Origin: Lindgomyces ingoldianus | Taxonomy: Eukaryota > Ascomycota > Dothideomycetes > Pleosporales > Lindgomycetaceae | Reading direction: 5' to 3' | DNA: 64,000 nucleotides | NCBI RefSeq assembly: GCF_010093535.1 | Contig: NW_022985191.1 | Span: forward strand, 186,001 to 250,000 | Shown here: piece after piece, positions 23,736-37,295 of the stretch | Layout: the number at the start of each line of letters is the position of its first letter | How positions within the stretch are numbered: position 1 is the stretch's first letter | Notes under the pieces: generated by a model | Databases searched by the model: none | The model's input: the letters and a program-made list of their open reading frames with translations, nothing else | What the model was told of the DNA's origin: nothing | Position numbers and translations under genes: made by a program

Positions 23736-26700
23736 TTTGTGAACACTAAATCGAACGAAAGGAAATGCAAGAACGGGTGAATGAAAACTAGTACCGCGAG
23801 CAGCGACGAGGGTATGATCTGCATATACATCTGAAAACTCAGCCCCCAAATGTGAGTATCACCTCAACCGCAGGATCCAGGATTCGTATCCTTGGGGGAC
23901 ATAGCGCCAGTAGAATCAACGGAACGCCCCACAGGAGACCGTCTGCGGCAAATTCAAAATAATGCCGTCTCAAAGGACGAGATAAGGGGTTCTGTGAACT
24001 AGGAAGGCTCCCAATGCGCTAAGTACTATCCGAGTGCAATTCAGTCTATGCCCAACGCTTCAAGTTATTGTTTTTCTATGATTAAGCGACGGAAAAGAAG
24101 AAATAAAGATCAAGGTAGCCACAATAAAATGACAAGAAGACGAAGCATTTCCGCCCGTACGGCAAGGCGGAGTACAATTGCCGTTCTTAAATTCAAGTAT
24201 TTGAAGGGCAACCGATCAGGATCGCGAGGAACCTTGTTACATAGCATAGCAGGTGGGTGGGTGAATGAGTTTCAGAGTTCAGACCTGACATGAGGCAAAG
24301 CGCGTTGAAGGATGAGAAGGAGAGGTTGGTTTAAGGGGTGAGTTGGCTGAAGGATGAAAGCTTACCTCGCAAAATATTACATACGAACCGCACTAAGCTT
24401 TTTCAGGCAAAAGCTCAGCACGTGGTCGGCACTTACGACGAGACCTGTTAGGATTAATCGACCCCATCACACTTGAACCAGCTGTACCTCCCCCAATCCC
24501 AAAGCATTATCATAGAAATGGGGATAGAGTAGAGAGTGGCCTCTTCTTAATGTTCTCTCTAACGCTTGTGAGACAGCCTCCGAAGAAGCGAGCGTGAACG
24601 AGAAGGAGTAGACCAAGGCGCATGATAAAGAATATTGTGGCCGGAGCACATTCGTAACACAACAACTACGGAAAGCCACCCTGGTGCGAATCCAAGCAGT
24701 CGAAAACGACAAGGCACGATACGAGGGTGCTCAGATGTGAACATTACCCTCACGGGCAGCCGAAAAGGTATGCAGCCGAAAATATTCCAACATCTAAACT
24801 TAGATTCGGACAGCTTAAACCTCCACCTCCCTCATCAGAACGCAGCAGAACCGCTTCTCCTTTCCCATAAATCACATATTCACAGTAATTATATAGTCCT
24901 TCTCTAGGGCTCGCCAAAGCAGTAGCAGTGATATCGACGGTGGGGATAAGAAGGCTACTTTCTATCGTGATCGTTGAAGTTAAGTGGGGCCTCAATCATA
25001 AATAGGATAGGGTAAAGGTTGAATAATGACTGAAAGTTTGTCGAAGAGAGTTCAGTGTTAAGTCCGGTAAAGATTGAGTTGAAATAGGACTTGAATGAAG
25101 ACTCCATCGCGATAGTTGAGGTTTCTGGGTGACTTTATACTTGAAGAACAGCATACTTCGATCTGGCAGCAGCTTGATACTACGCTATTATCTAACCGGT
25201 GAGGTGCGAATAGAACTCATGAGACTTGCTTACATTTCACTTAGAATAATAATATGGCATATTCCGAGATGAATTCAAGTGCTACCAATACACAGAACAT
25301 GGCAACTTAGAACATGGGGAAAGTACGGCAGTTCAATATCACATCACTTATTCCGCTCTTTTATCAGCCTAGCTGCAGCAATATATAGTGCTAGGGCTGA
25401 AATTTAGTATCTATGTATGTTTGATATCGATGCCTGGGTATGGCTTAGCCGTGTTATCCGCAATGATAAATTATAGCTGCCAAATGAACAACAAGAAACA
25501 TGGTGATATTTACATCATACCGAAAGCGCACCGCACTTAGATGTAGTAACGGCAATATACCAATCTCAGGAATATGATATAGGTATATCCTCGCTACGGG
25601 TGCTGGTTATGATATTTAATCTGCGGAATGATGTATGGCGCCTAATTTTGGTGATTGTCTCTAGACTAGGGTCTGCCATTATCACAGGCCAAAGCTTAAG
25701 GATTTCGCGGGCGCCTGTGCAGCCAGGTACCTAGAGGAGTAATACTTGTAGCGGAGAGGGTGGAACGAAGTTAGATGGTTTGCATCGAAGAAACGAACAC
25801 CGAAACAAAAGATCTTGGAGTCTTCACCTCCGAGATTGAACCTACATTATTTGTTATCGGATGCAAAATATGAGGATATTAATTGCTGCAATGGATGGTT
25901 AGCTACTATAAGCTCGTCATTCAGTGGTAGTGCCCTTAGATTAGTTTAGATCTCGGGGCTTCGCTTCCAACCCCCTTCCAGGGCTTCCAACGGGGCGTAC
26001 TACGGTCCGTACATAGTGAACCGTATCGTATGTTTAATAATCCCCTAGTTACAGTACGTACTACAGCTTGTATAGCAATTCTAGAGAAGTAAGAGGACTC
26101 TAGTTAGCTAGAAGTTTTGCGAGGATGCTTAAATCTCTTTCTAAGGGTACTAATTATCTATCTACAGTGTGTTGTCTTAAAGATGCTTACTACTAACTAT
26201 TGTCTATTGCAGAGCTATCCACCCACGCACCTTGCTGCCTCACAGGCATTTTCTAGTTAGTTGGGTACCTCTGCTGTCCATTTTGTGCAGTCTTGTAGAC
26301 TGCAGAAGTCAAGAGCCTCCCACACTGCGTCTCCTGCCTCATCCTGCGATAATACGCTGTCTGTAGCTGAATATTAATAGCATCAGGGCAAACTAATCCG
26401 CCTCTAGCTCTGCTGTTAGTGCCATACGCAGGACTCTCAAGGCGCTGCAAAGGTAGTGAACGGTGAGCTTTTACACCTCTCTGCTTACGTTGCTAAGCAG
26501 AATAAGTTATCTAATAGCTATATATACCCTAGCCCTTCTTCTCTATGAGCATATAACATTATTTGTTTAAACTAGAGTATCGTGTACTACTATCAAATAG
26601 TACTACTCGTACAGATCACGTGAGTCATAACAGTTACGATAAGTTCACCTACCTCTCATCCTCCCTGCCGTACGAGCGTACACAAAATCTTACCTATACA

Positions 26701-27537
26701 GGCATCGAAATCACCCAATATTACAATACTACGCCTCGTTAGAAGTGCTACCCCCTTCTGGTTCCCTGTGAATATCACCCAGAGTGATAGGACAGGAGTT
26801 TAGTAACGATCTTTTTCACGCCTCCACTAGTGTGCCCCAAAGCGCAGCTCTTCGATCTCACTATCCCCTACTAAGATTCCTCGTATCACCATCTCTCAAA
26901 AGCCATTTCGTATTGGCAGTATTGAAATTTAGCCTACAGACAGAGCACACCCACTCCGACAGCGGAGGACCTCGAACTCAGTGTCCGGCCGGAAACAATC
27001 CTATCTTAGGTGGATCGAAATCGCCCGCGTGTTGGTTCTTCCTCTGATAGTAAAAGCTTCGAAGAGATTTGGCATGCCTACGTGCCCGAGAGAGTGGGGT
27101 AACGAGAAACGCAGGTAGCGATAGACGTCCAGTAATTGTAGAACGATTCCCAAAGGACGAGTAAAACTACGTCAGAAATCAGTAAGCGGATTATGGGTTA
27201 GGAATGGTTCCGTAGTAGGCAGATATGGAAGGCCTGAGAGGTGAAACTACCATCTTCGTCACTGCTCTTCCAGTGCATCGAGACCATGATTTGGACGACT
27301 TCGCACGGTTTTAAGCGCGGTATGAGCTCTTTTAGCATACGGAAACAAGGCATAGGAAAGAAAAGGATTGCAAGCGTTAAGTACTAGAGGGTATCAAACT
27401 TATCCCACGTCACATACCAACAAACATCTGTTCAACCATGTGCTGTGTCGGAAAGTCGCTTTGACAGTCATCTAATTGACTCTAAAAAAAAAATCCCCCC
27501 TACCCGAATGCCTGAATTCAAACCCCTCAGATGCAGA
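23736..27537. other. Gene-poor, partly AT-rich interval
   Basis: No gene is supported over 3.8 kb. From roughly 24960 to 26780 the DNA is AT-rich with frequent stops in all frames and TA-rich words, which suggests old mutated repeats, although I cannot define element ends. 27240-27480 returns to ordinary composition and probably contains the MFS gene 3' end. Confidence 0.45.
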
Positions 27538-29452
27538 CTACGAGCTCCTCTTACCATACGGCTCGAAGGGAAAGACCGCCGCAATGCCAGCCATGACGAT
27601 ATACAGAGCCGCGCAGATATAAATCGGAACTGGAGTGTTGGTCTACAGCACATCTTTAGCAAACTTCCATTATCTTTCTTCCTCCCTCAGAAGCAATCGA
27701 GAGAAGGAAAAAGAAAAAGTATCGCTTACATCCGCAAATGTCGCCACAACGGCACTCATAATTCCCATAACCCTATTCCACGCAATGGCAATCCCATTGC
27801 CAGTCCCTCTATGTGCACTCGGTAGTACCTCGGGGGTATATGCATACAACGTCCCATAATAAATGTTCAGACAGAAATTGATAGTGCAGTTGAAGGCCAG
27901 GTTCTGCGCCTCTGAGCGAACTTGCGTATACGCAAAAAAGAACGCCATAGTCACAAGCGCGCCGACGACCATGGTGTATTTTCTTCCAAGCCGCGTGGCG
28001 CACATGTATCCCGCGAGTATAGGTCCAAAGATGCCGCACAAGTTGACTAGCGCATAGTTCCTCCACGTGATGTACACGGATGTCTGGCCGAAGGTCGCGC
28101 CGCGGGACGCCAGGTATGATGGAAGAAAGACGTTATAGAGAGGATAGGCCAGCCCGATTAACGTCCAACTAAACCAGATCAAAGTCGTGGAAATCCCAAT
28201 CCTGCGCGTTGCATATAAACCCCTCAAGTGTACGCCAATTTCCCCGAGCGAGAACTTCGACTTGGCATGCGATATCGAACCTCGACGTTCGGTGTTGATT
28301 TCTCCACATGCGCGCATGTCTTCAATGGTTAGGGAGCATGGGCGGCCGTATTCTTTTGCAATGTCCTGGAGGGTTTGGACACATTCCTCATCTTTGCCTT
28401 CACCGATGAGGAATTTGGGGGTTTCCTTGAGGCGGATGACTGTGATACGGAGAATCGACATCACGAAGACGAGGGCGCCGGACGCAAACCACACGTATCT
28501 CCAGCCTTTGTTGTTGTCGTACGAGCAAGGGGCGGCGTCTGGGATGATGGTGGGGTCGGAGCAGCTGTAGTTTGGGATGAATGCCCATGCAAAGAGTCCG
28601 GCGATTAATTGGCCGATTCCTAACAATAAGTTAGTCATAGGTACTCTTATTCCCTTGGAGTGAAGGAACAGGAAAAATGTATACGAACCCCACCAAGCAG
28701 CCATGAGAGTCAAAAGCCACTGGTCTTTACTCGGCAAATACTCCAAGAACACCGCCGTATCTAGCACCAAGTTCCCGCCTCCTCCGAATGCACTGAGACA
28801 AACGAAGAGCCCCAAGACGACCCAATTTGGCGAGGATCCGGCTACAATAGCAAAGATGGAGCAGATCATTAAGGAGACATTGAACGCGAACTTGCGTCCA
28901 ATAATATCGGCTGTCAGACCCCAGAAAAGTGCGCCAACCAGCATTCCCACATAGACAGCGATGGTGAGTCCGCGAGCAAAAGAGGGGTTGAATTCGAGGG
29001 CGGCCTGGCCGGCAATGATGGATTGGATGAGCAGGATTAAGGAGTCGACGGCGTAGCTAAGCGGACGTAAGCTTTGAATTACTCAAATCCGTCGTCTCTT
29101 GACGTTTCGAGACGAGAAAATACTCACCCAAAGCCATTCAGGACGAATAACTTCCACTGATACTTCGTGAATCCGATTTCATCAATGGCCTATGCACACA
29201 TTAGCTTCTAATTCCTCTCTGTATTCCCTCCCTTAGCCCTGCTAAAACACAGTCAACTGCCAAGGGCGTCCAGACACTAACGTTATTGACTAGATGCATC
29301 TTAGCATTCAACACCGGGTCCGTATGCTCCAACTGTAATATATCCGCCTTCCCCGTCCCCGCCGCTGAGATCTCATCGTCCGAAACTCTTTCCAGATCGC
29401 CATCTCTCACTTCAATTTTCCTATCTGCATCGGCCACCGCTAATGAAGCCAT
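27538..29452 (-). CDS. Major facilitator superfamily transporter (SV2-like)
   Basis: A 12-helix secondary transporter, probably proton-coupled and importing a small metabolite. Five minus-strand exons: 29452-29282, 29189-29128, 29056-28689, 28619-27730 and 27642-27538, giving 531 residues with all phases joined. The cytosolic N-terminus of about 55 residues precedes the first helix. Landmarks are the loop 2-3 motif GLTADIIGRKFAF, the domain end FAWAFIPNYSC, the central basic/acidic loop ETPKFLIGEGKDEE, the C-half loop ATRLGRKYTMVVGA, and YTPEVLPSAHRGTGNG. The family groups with SV2-like and sugar/organic-acid carriers; the substrate cannot be read from sequence. Intron 3 uses the donor GTTCGT. 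It ends KRSS. Confidence 0.9.
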
Positions 29453-30395
29453 TACTTCAATCCAAAGTATCCGCGCAGCCTGCCCTTGAAAGTATCTCGT
29501 CTTGCGAGGGTTGTATTTCGTTTGGGGGTCTTTAAAATCCGTTGATGCTGAACTAAGTCGGGAGAATATGGCGCAGGTATCCAAGATAACATAGGCCCAG
29601 AAATATAGTCCAAGACAGGTTAGGTGGCCTGCTCTGGTTTGTCGATGTCGTAGTGGGCTGGGACCGAACGTCAATCCCGACTCCCGGTGCACCTCAATCC
29701 GTCACTTCACAAACAGTCTTAATCGCTTTTCAACAGGTCGGTGAAGCCTGTCTTCACCCTGAAATGAAGTTCCGATGAGGGTCCAGTAGGTATTTAAACC
29801 GGTTCGACCACAATTTCACCCAGTTGTTGATCACAGAATGTCAGCACGTGGGCCTCATTCGATTGGTCCAAACCGGTGGACAGTGAGGGGGATCATCCTT
29901 CGAAACCTTGGCCACTATCTCGGGCACACGATCACAACGAGATTACGGATCCAACTGCCAAAACGGAGCATTGCTTGCCACACTATGTATCCCGACGATG
30001 TAACGAGCTTGCAACCGAGATTTTGTATCCTTGGCCTTCGGCTTGATGTGGAAATTCTCATTCTACGATAACTATTTCTATTGAAGAAGTCGTAATGCAC
30101 CCTGATAATCTCATCTCGCACAAACGCCGTGTCTCGTCTGTTCAACCAAGGGAGAGTCGTCTCCAGTTAGAGGTGGAAAGTAAGTATACATGGCCCATAA
30201 CCTGGTATTCAGGCCGTCATTTTGAACTCCCTTTAAACGCCCTGCTGGAGATGGTATGACCAACTCTCAGAAAACGCGATAAATACTCGCCTTGAAAGAG
30301 ACCTCAATATTTGGACAGCAAGAAGAGAATCATCCTTCACCATTTGTACTGCCCCCCTAAATCGTAATTTTCATCGTGATGCCTTTTCAGCTGGC
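29453..30395. other. MFS gene promoter and CAF-1 gene 3' region
   Basis: Both neighbours run on the minus strand, so this holds the MFS promoter (just above 29452) and the 3' end of the CAF-1 gene. No coding signal is seen. Confidence 0.5.
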
Positions 30396-32908
30396 CTACC
30401 GCTGGATTGGCGTTTGTGTCGTCGGGGTGTTCTCCTCTGTCGATACCAATGCACTCTCGGAAGCATCCACAGAATTTCCAGTACTCACAGGCGTCGGCGC
30501 GATTCTTCGTCGCTTGCCTTCCCTACCCTCTTCGACTTCTGGCACGGCCTGAAGGTCTCTCTTCCTAATCCCACCGTTCGAAGCTCCATCTTCTCGCTCT
30601 GATTCGCTTTCCCTTCGTCCAACAACGCTAGGCCCAGGAATACCGCTCACAGAGCTGCTCGCACTGTGCGTGCCTGTGTGTCCATGCGCCGGTGTGAGAG
30701 GAGGCGTCCACATTGGCATTGCGCCCACAGGACCTGAGTTTGCGGCTGCCAGTCCAGGGACCGATGACATAGTAGGGGTTGGTGCATTCATATTCTGCTC
30801 ACCCGCCCCTGGTGCAAAAGATGACGCCGTGGCAATACTGGAGACAGAATTACTTCTTGTTGGACTGCCAGGTCGCGCTGGGATGAATGAGCTGGGCGAT
30901 GCAGGGAATCCCGCAAAAGGTTGCTTTGGTAATGTTGAAGCTGTAGCTGTAGCTGAAGAGGGCATACTTGTGGTCGTAGGCGTGGGAGTTGGCGTAGAAT
31001 GGGTTGATGAATCTGTCGCAGTTGTATTGATGGTGGAAGGGGTGTGGCGATGTTTTGTCTGAGCAGCAAGTGGTCCGTTGTATTTCTCTCCAAGCTCGCC
31101 TGACGCGAAAGTTAATGAAGAACAGAATCCATCGGATGAACTCATAAGGAGTGTCAGTCCATCATTTGACCTAAGCGCTGTTAGCATTTCCGAAATTCTA
31201 CACACAGATAATGGACCTACCATGTGACATCTGTAAATGTAGCGAAGTGCAGATTGCTGACGACGCACAACGGCTTCTGCTGCTGAGTGTCATAAATATG
31301 AATGGCATCCTGAGTTGCTACTGCATACACCATACGATATGGTAAACTGAATGCTGAGGAAGGGCCCGCGGGAACTCCACCTGAAGTTGGCGCGTCTGCA
31401 TCCACTGGCCTCGGGGATGCAGCTGGTAGACTCGGGGAAGGTGAGGGTGCGTTCGTAAGGGGGGGCGGGTCCATGGATGAATGGGAGGTTGGGGCCTTAG
31501 ATGGAATAGCGGGCTCAGGTAAAGCCGGAATCTCATCGTCTGCTGATGAAGTGTCGATCGTGATTTGTTTTGTTGGTGGGATAGCTTGACGTAAGGTGTA
31601 GTAGACGGGCGAGCATCGAACAGCTACGGAAGGTTTTTTATGACCCGGGAGATAGGCAACTGGGGGTCTGTTCAATCCTGCTCGGGTGTATATGTACACT
31701 GTGTTGATAATGTCTTCAGTAGTTTTTGTTGCATCCCCAAGCGAAGGATGTAAAGTTTTGTACTGGCCGGCTGGGGTGAACAACAGACTGCCATCCGGAG
31801 CGAATGTGAGGCGCCTGAAGAAGGAGGTGAAAGTCTCGTTAGCATAGATTGGAGCGTTCCTGACACCCACGCTTCCCATGCTTCCCATGCTTCCGATACT
31901 TGGAGAATTTGGCATGACAGCGGGTAGAGGCATAGAAGGAGCCGGTGATGCTGATCTACGCATTGAAGGAGATGACCCAAACGACGACCGGCGACTATGT
32001 GAGGTTGGGGGAGGATTCATTGGGAGGGCCAATGACTGGGGGGTTCCTGGGGCGGATGGCACAGGAGAGCCAGCTGCCATGGCCGATTCATGTACAACAA
32101 ATTGAGCCCTGCCTCCGAAATCAGGCGGAGCTGGACTCGTGGATGATATTCGGCGGGCAGGGAGATCCATCTTCGTGACTTTGCTATGCTGTGCTAGAGA
32201 GAACTGACCATCCTTGGTCTTCAGGGTATAGATGTGAACGGAACGATCCGAGGACTGTGTCGCAACGTATTCATTCAAAGGATCCCATGCCACTCCCTGC
32301 ACATAGTGGTTGTGCTCGGCGATCTGTCGTACACAAGTACCTAGCCGTTGATTAGTGTCAAGTAGGACTGGCCCTGCGGAAAGGATGGCGCACCTGTCTG
32401 AGCATTGTATATCCTCGCAATGTTGTCCATACTGCCAGTGATGAAGAAGACACCGTCTGGAGACCACGCCAGGTCGTATATTTCCGACCCCATAGATCGA
32501 CACATGTGCTTGACCCGCCATGTTTCTTTGTCCTCCAGCCCTTCTTCGAAGTTGGTGTGGAGGGCCTGATTCTCGGCGGGGATCCAGAGGAGGATATTAC
32601 CATCGTCACCGGCGCTGCCGAGGAGCTCTCCTGGATGCATGTTAGTTGCCATACACGATGCATGCTCATGATTACTGTGTCGTACCTCGCGGACACCACC
32701 GGACCACATTCACGGCTTGTGTGTGCTTTACGAGGGTCGAGAGGTACGAGACTTTCCTCTCCTCGCCGTTGGAGTCAACCTTCCAAAGTCGGACATTATT
32801 ATCTCCCCCGGCCGTTGCCAGACGTCCCTTGCCGTGGGGTTCGAAGTGGGCTGAGTAGATGGGGGCATTCTCGTTGTGCCAGGACACCAGAAGCGGAGAT
32901 GCCTTCAT
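30396..32908 (-). CDS. cac2: Chromatin assembly factor 1 subunit B (p60/Cac2)
   Basis: A WD40 subunit of CAF-1, which deposits H3-H4 behind the replication fork in the nucleus. Four minus-strand exons, 32908-32686, 32630-32394, 32340-31221 and 31170-30396, give 784 residues. The N-terminus MKASPLLVSWHNENAPIYSA begins the first of about seven repeats. WD-type blocks include RLATAGGDNNVRLWKVDS, LLGSAGDDGNILLWIP, FITGSMDNIARIYNAQTG and YVATQSSDRSVHIYTLK. The propeller is interrupted by a Ser/Pro-rich loop (about residues 225-290, with GSMGSMGSVG) and a second Pro/Ser-rich loop before YAVATQDAIHIYD. The C-terminus is a long Thr/Ser/Pro-rich tail with basic KRDL and KRRR, possibly nuclear localisation. 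Length exceeds yeast Cac2 (468) mainly through these loops and tail. Confidence 0.94.
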
Positions 32909-35672
32909 GATGGCCGACGCAGGGAGAGGGAGGCGGACAGCCTCACGATACAGGGGAAGAGAAGAATTGATCGGATCGAAGGAACTTGACAGAGAGCAAG
33001 GGCGAGGGCGGATGTGAGGACGGGCTCGCCAACGGGAGGTGCTTGGAAATTATCGAGCCAAGAGCGCTGCGGGCTCTGGGGTGGATGCGGAGGTGCTGGG
33101 TATAGGAGGAACGTTGAGCGGAGACGGGCCTGTCGAGTGGGACTGCAGCAGCTGTCCTCACCACATCACTCCCCGCGTGCCTGTGTGCATTAATAAGGTG
33201 AAAGGGAGGTTGCAGTGAGGTTGAGGTCAGGTTGCGTGTGAGTCGCTGCTTGTCTTTGTGGCACAATTGAACGGGGGTTTGGGTGGTTGGGTGAAGGCCG
33301 GCGCGCTAGACACACGGGTCTGACCCGATTGAGACAGAGAAGTGGTTTCACCGCGCGTGGCCGTGTTGCAGTGAGAAAAGGAACAATGCGCGTCTGAGTC
33401 CCACGAGAGCCGGCAGGCTCACTTATCAGGGTTCAATTATTGGGTTAATAAAAGACATTGCACAGTGGCATGTTGTTTCAACTATGGTTGCTCACCAGCC
33501 GGCCGTCTAAGAAAGAAATAGTGCAGCATCCAAGCCTCTGCTGTGCCGCAACGAGCGCATCAGAGCGGATCCAATCCACCCAACACCAGCTCATGTCGTG
33601 TGAGCAAAACCTGCTTGTAGACGCTCCCAAATACCACCACATTTTTAGGAATTAATCCCTTCACACCTACACGTTCAGGTGTCATGATTGGAACGTGGTA
33701 AAGCACGGAACATTGAACTTCCAGTGAAGTCCAGCCCACGCCTGATGCACTGACGCCTGCAACTGAAGCGGGGCTTCCTTTGGGTCTTGAAACTTCGGCC
33801 TTTGTCGTCGGAAAACGACCTGCGATGAGGAGAATAGCGAGGGATGAAGGCTGCAGTGCTAGTCAGTTTTCTAATAACAGAGGCCTTGTTTCAACTCTTC
33901 TAAATGACTGAAACACCGTCGAAGCTCCTCGTGTTGGGTGGAACAGCTGTAGAAGGCTTGATGCATAATAAATGCATGATATACTGCAACTTGGCCCCAA
34001 ATTACGGAGGGATTGCCGGGGAGATATGTCATGTTAAATCTTCTTGCTACGATTACATAGAGGGTTAATGGAATGTAGACTTTTGTCCTAAATCCGACCT
34101 GTTATGTTCCGTCCGTCGTGTCCACATACAGCAGGTGCTTTGTCTCACGTATATGGCTATTGCAGCTGGTACCCAATGCCAATAACTATATGGGCCGCTG
34201 TTACGGTCCGGGAAGCGCTTCCATTTCTCCTCCATATTCCAGCAGTGTACAATGACTGCATAGCGGCACCGTCGGAGACCCTTTCCGTGAGGATAGGCAT
34301 GCTCCGCATTTGTTTTTTCTACCAAGTCGCTGCATACCATCCCACCTAATTCTCAAAGCCTTCAAGAAGTCTTCCTTCATTCCACCACCCTCTTCTCTAA
34401 CCTCGAGGCTCTTCAACACCTCAGTCATCATCTCACACTATCCAACTCCCACCTCGTGCGTGAGCTGCCACAATTTCTTCACCCTCCAATCGCACCTTGA
34501 AAGTCTGCTAATTCTCCGCTTCCAATGCATTGAAATAACCAGCGACCGCAGAAACTGGACTAGCAAAGATCATTGCACCCGGATAACAGGGCTTTGTAAC
34601 GCTGGAGGTTGTCGAACGAGGAGAGAGGGCGAGCTTGCGTTTCGACAAGGCAAGGAGGTGGTGAAGCCGGATGACGACGGTTTGAGAGGCTCCTGGGAAG
34701 CCACTGCGTGTGTTTACCCAAAGCTATGTTGTTATAATTGGTTATGTTAGTTTTAGCGATGGTTCTTAGAAAATACCCAACGATTGCATCCATCGCCTCT
34801 TCTCCCTCTGCCAAATCTAGCCTCGCAATGCCCGTCTTTACTCTTATCGCGAATGTCTTCTTAGAAGACTCACTCGCAGACCTGACGTATGTTAGATGAG
34901 CATCTGGGTATATTTCTGGCAGCCACAGCTGGAGCAAGGGGGTAGTATCCGAAAATTTCAAGTCTCGACTTCTGCAATTGAATTCGACCTAGCAAAGATA
35001 TGTACATAATTTAAAGGGGTTCGAGTTCAATGACCAAACAAAACTCGCTTGGTGGAGACATTGTATTCAGGACGTAGGTGAGTGAAACATTTGTGTGTAG
35101 TGATTGTAAGGTTCAGTGTCTGTCGACAAGCTTGGAATGCTGAGAAGATCAGTGGTTCGCATACTATGACTAAGCACGGAGGCACGTGGGCATCACACCA
35201 AAATAAGGAGCATCCCCGGAACGCCAACTTATCATTGATGGAACCTGCAATCAAGACCCTACCTTCCATCAAAGTGCAATTGAGAACATAGTAATAGGGA
35301 ATCAGTAACAGGTCAACCGGAAGGAGGCAACCTGAAAAGCTTTAATAGCCTCCCTCGCCCCTTTCCGGCTTCACCAAGGCAATATGAGGCGGCGAAATTG
35401 AGGAGAACTATTGCCTTTTTGCTATGATAAAATAGACATTGTCTGGTATTGATGACTGTCCCTCCAGTCTAAATTCTTGAGTTTTGTAAGGATCGCATGA
35501 TCATGGCCGTATCCATCCTTTCCTACGATAAATGAATGTGACTCCAGTCATCAGCCGAAAACTTCGGATCTTATAATTACATGGGGGTATCGCACGGAGC
35601 GTTCATCCACAACGCCTTCACTCAACCAACATAACGCCGCAATTGCGATAGCCTCCTAAACTCCAATACAGA
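32909..35672. other. Promoter of cac2 and gene-poor spacer
   Basis: The first 500 bp above the cac2 start is GC-rich promoter-type DNA. From 33400 to 35670 no ORF begins with a credible ATG and has a domain; the minus-strand open stretch ending at 34560 starts at TTG. No repeat structure is obvious. Confidence 0.45.
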
Positions 35673-37295
35673 TCAAGTCGCGTATCCAATCTCGCGACTT
35701 TGCCTCCGAACCTTTGAAATGGTCCACCGCGATTCCTTTGGAGGCATATACTCCACCTCTTGCGTAACTTCTCTCGTTTTCACAATTTTCTTCCCATGAC
35801 TCGCCCTCGAGGTCCAAGACAACATGCCGCCAGCATTCTCCTCGTCATGGCTCTTCACACCACTCATTTGAACGAATTTCTTCCAATCGTCTATGCTGTG
35901 TTTTTTGGAATTCTTTCTATTGTCTCGGTCCTCGGCGGCGTCGTTATCGCTCTGTGACGAAATATGCGTGCTGAAGTTACGATCCCAGCTAGGAGTTAGC
36001 TTTAGTGGTAATTCAACGAGGGGATCCCGCGATTGGTTACTCCGCGAATGCGACCGTGAGCGGCCGTGGTGAGCCTCACAAGGTTCTGAGACAGCCCCGC
36101 TGGTGCTCAGCGAGCGTTTCGGGCCGGAAGCTTGTGTTCCGGCAAGTGTCCCGTTTGGGTGGGCGAGTTCGAATTCAGTAAGGAGGGTTGTGGCATGTGA
36201 GGTTTGAAGTGCGGCTATAAAGCGATTTGTGCGGGGTATTGTGGAGAGCAGGACGGAAAGATTTATTGTACAACTAGGGCTGTTAGCAATTGATATGTTA
36301 TATTTGGAGGAACAAGCCTACAGTTCCCAGATAACATGGGTAACGTTATTAACTAGATGTGTTAGGATCTGGCTTGTTTGAGGAATTGACTGAAAGGTAC
36401 ATACAAGTTTGGTCTCTGTCATGAATATGCCGGGATACCGCAATCAACTGCCCTATGGCCACTCCACAAACTCTGTTGATATTAGTATAATGGGTTTTGC
36501 CGCAACGAGCGAATGGTGAGGTCAACTTACATAAACCGAGATCCAAAAAGAACTATGACAGTGATTCGCCTCTCTACGTCCATTAGTAGCTTCCATAGTG
36601 TAGGTAAAATCCACGTCGCCAGTATAGCATCTGTGATGATGTTTAGAATGATGATGGGATATTGTAGGCTCCCACGGCTGGGGCACTCGGAAGGCACATA
36701 GACCCAGGGATGTGGTAGAGAGCATTGGAAGGCTGTCGCGAATATCGAGAAAATGGTCCAAACGGCAATGAGACCAAGCATAAGGTAAAATGGAACAGGC
36801 GGGCGAGGTGCAACTCGATCACTTAGAAGCACAACAGAGGTCTTGGCCCAAGCCATTGCGGCGATTCCCATCATCTCTGCTGCGTACATCATCTAGTCTT
36901 AGTGAGTCAGAGAAATGCAGCATGCTTGGCGGCTACTAACCTGGTAGTATTGATTAAGACGACCTTGGTTGAGGGACGTGATATGTCTTCCAAGGCCCCC
37001 GTTTGCCGCAAGATGAAAGCATACTGAACTGGCGCAAGCGAATCCCTGAGACAGAGTTAGAGCTAGGCGCTCAGGACGTGAGACACATAAAGATGGAAGG
37101 ACTTACCACACCCAACACAAAGGTGAAATCATCGACCTTGAATCTGAGCCTCTGATTCACCGCAATGCCGAAACGAATCAGCACAACAAGAGACAGAACA
37201 AAGATCCAGGAATAAGCAATGATGATGACTATTGGGCCTCGGTCATCTTTGCTAAGTCGATGGAGTGGTGCGAGTTCACCGGGCCCAGAAGACAT
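35673..37295 (-). CDS. Fungal rhodopsin-domain integral membrane protein
   Basis: A multi-helix plasma-membrane protein of the Fung_rhodopsin (SatB/PTH11-related) group, without a retinal-type Lys motif visible. Six minus-strand exons, 37295-37107, 37024-36941, 36892-36531, 36472-36405, 36352-36322 and 36273-35673, give about 444 residues. Landmarks: first helix GPIVIIIAYSWIFVLSLVVL, the family's DD in FKVDDFTFVLG, GGLGRHI, AMAWAKTSVVLLSDR, HPWVYVPSEC, the helix LQYPIIILNIITDAILATWI, then NNVTHVIWEL and TINLSVLLSTIP. A polar C-terminal tail of about 180 residues follows. The acceptor of intron 1 is uncertain: the standard CAG at 37049-37047 shifts the frame into a stop, so TTCAG at 37029-37025 is used, which shortens helix 2. 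Biological role unknown. Confidence 0.84.

Noticed and set aside
30670..31062. Plus-strand ORF rich in Val/Gly/Ala
   Set aside because: It is the antisense shadow of the Ser/Thr/Pro-rich tail of the CAF-1 p60 gene.
34560..34961. Minus-strand ORF of 133 codons
   Set aside because: Although part of it reads like protein, the start is TTG, there is no domain and no adjacent exon could be built.
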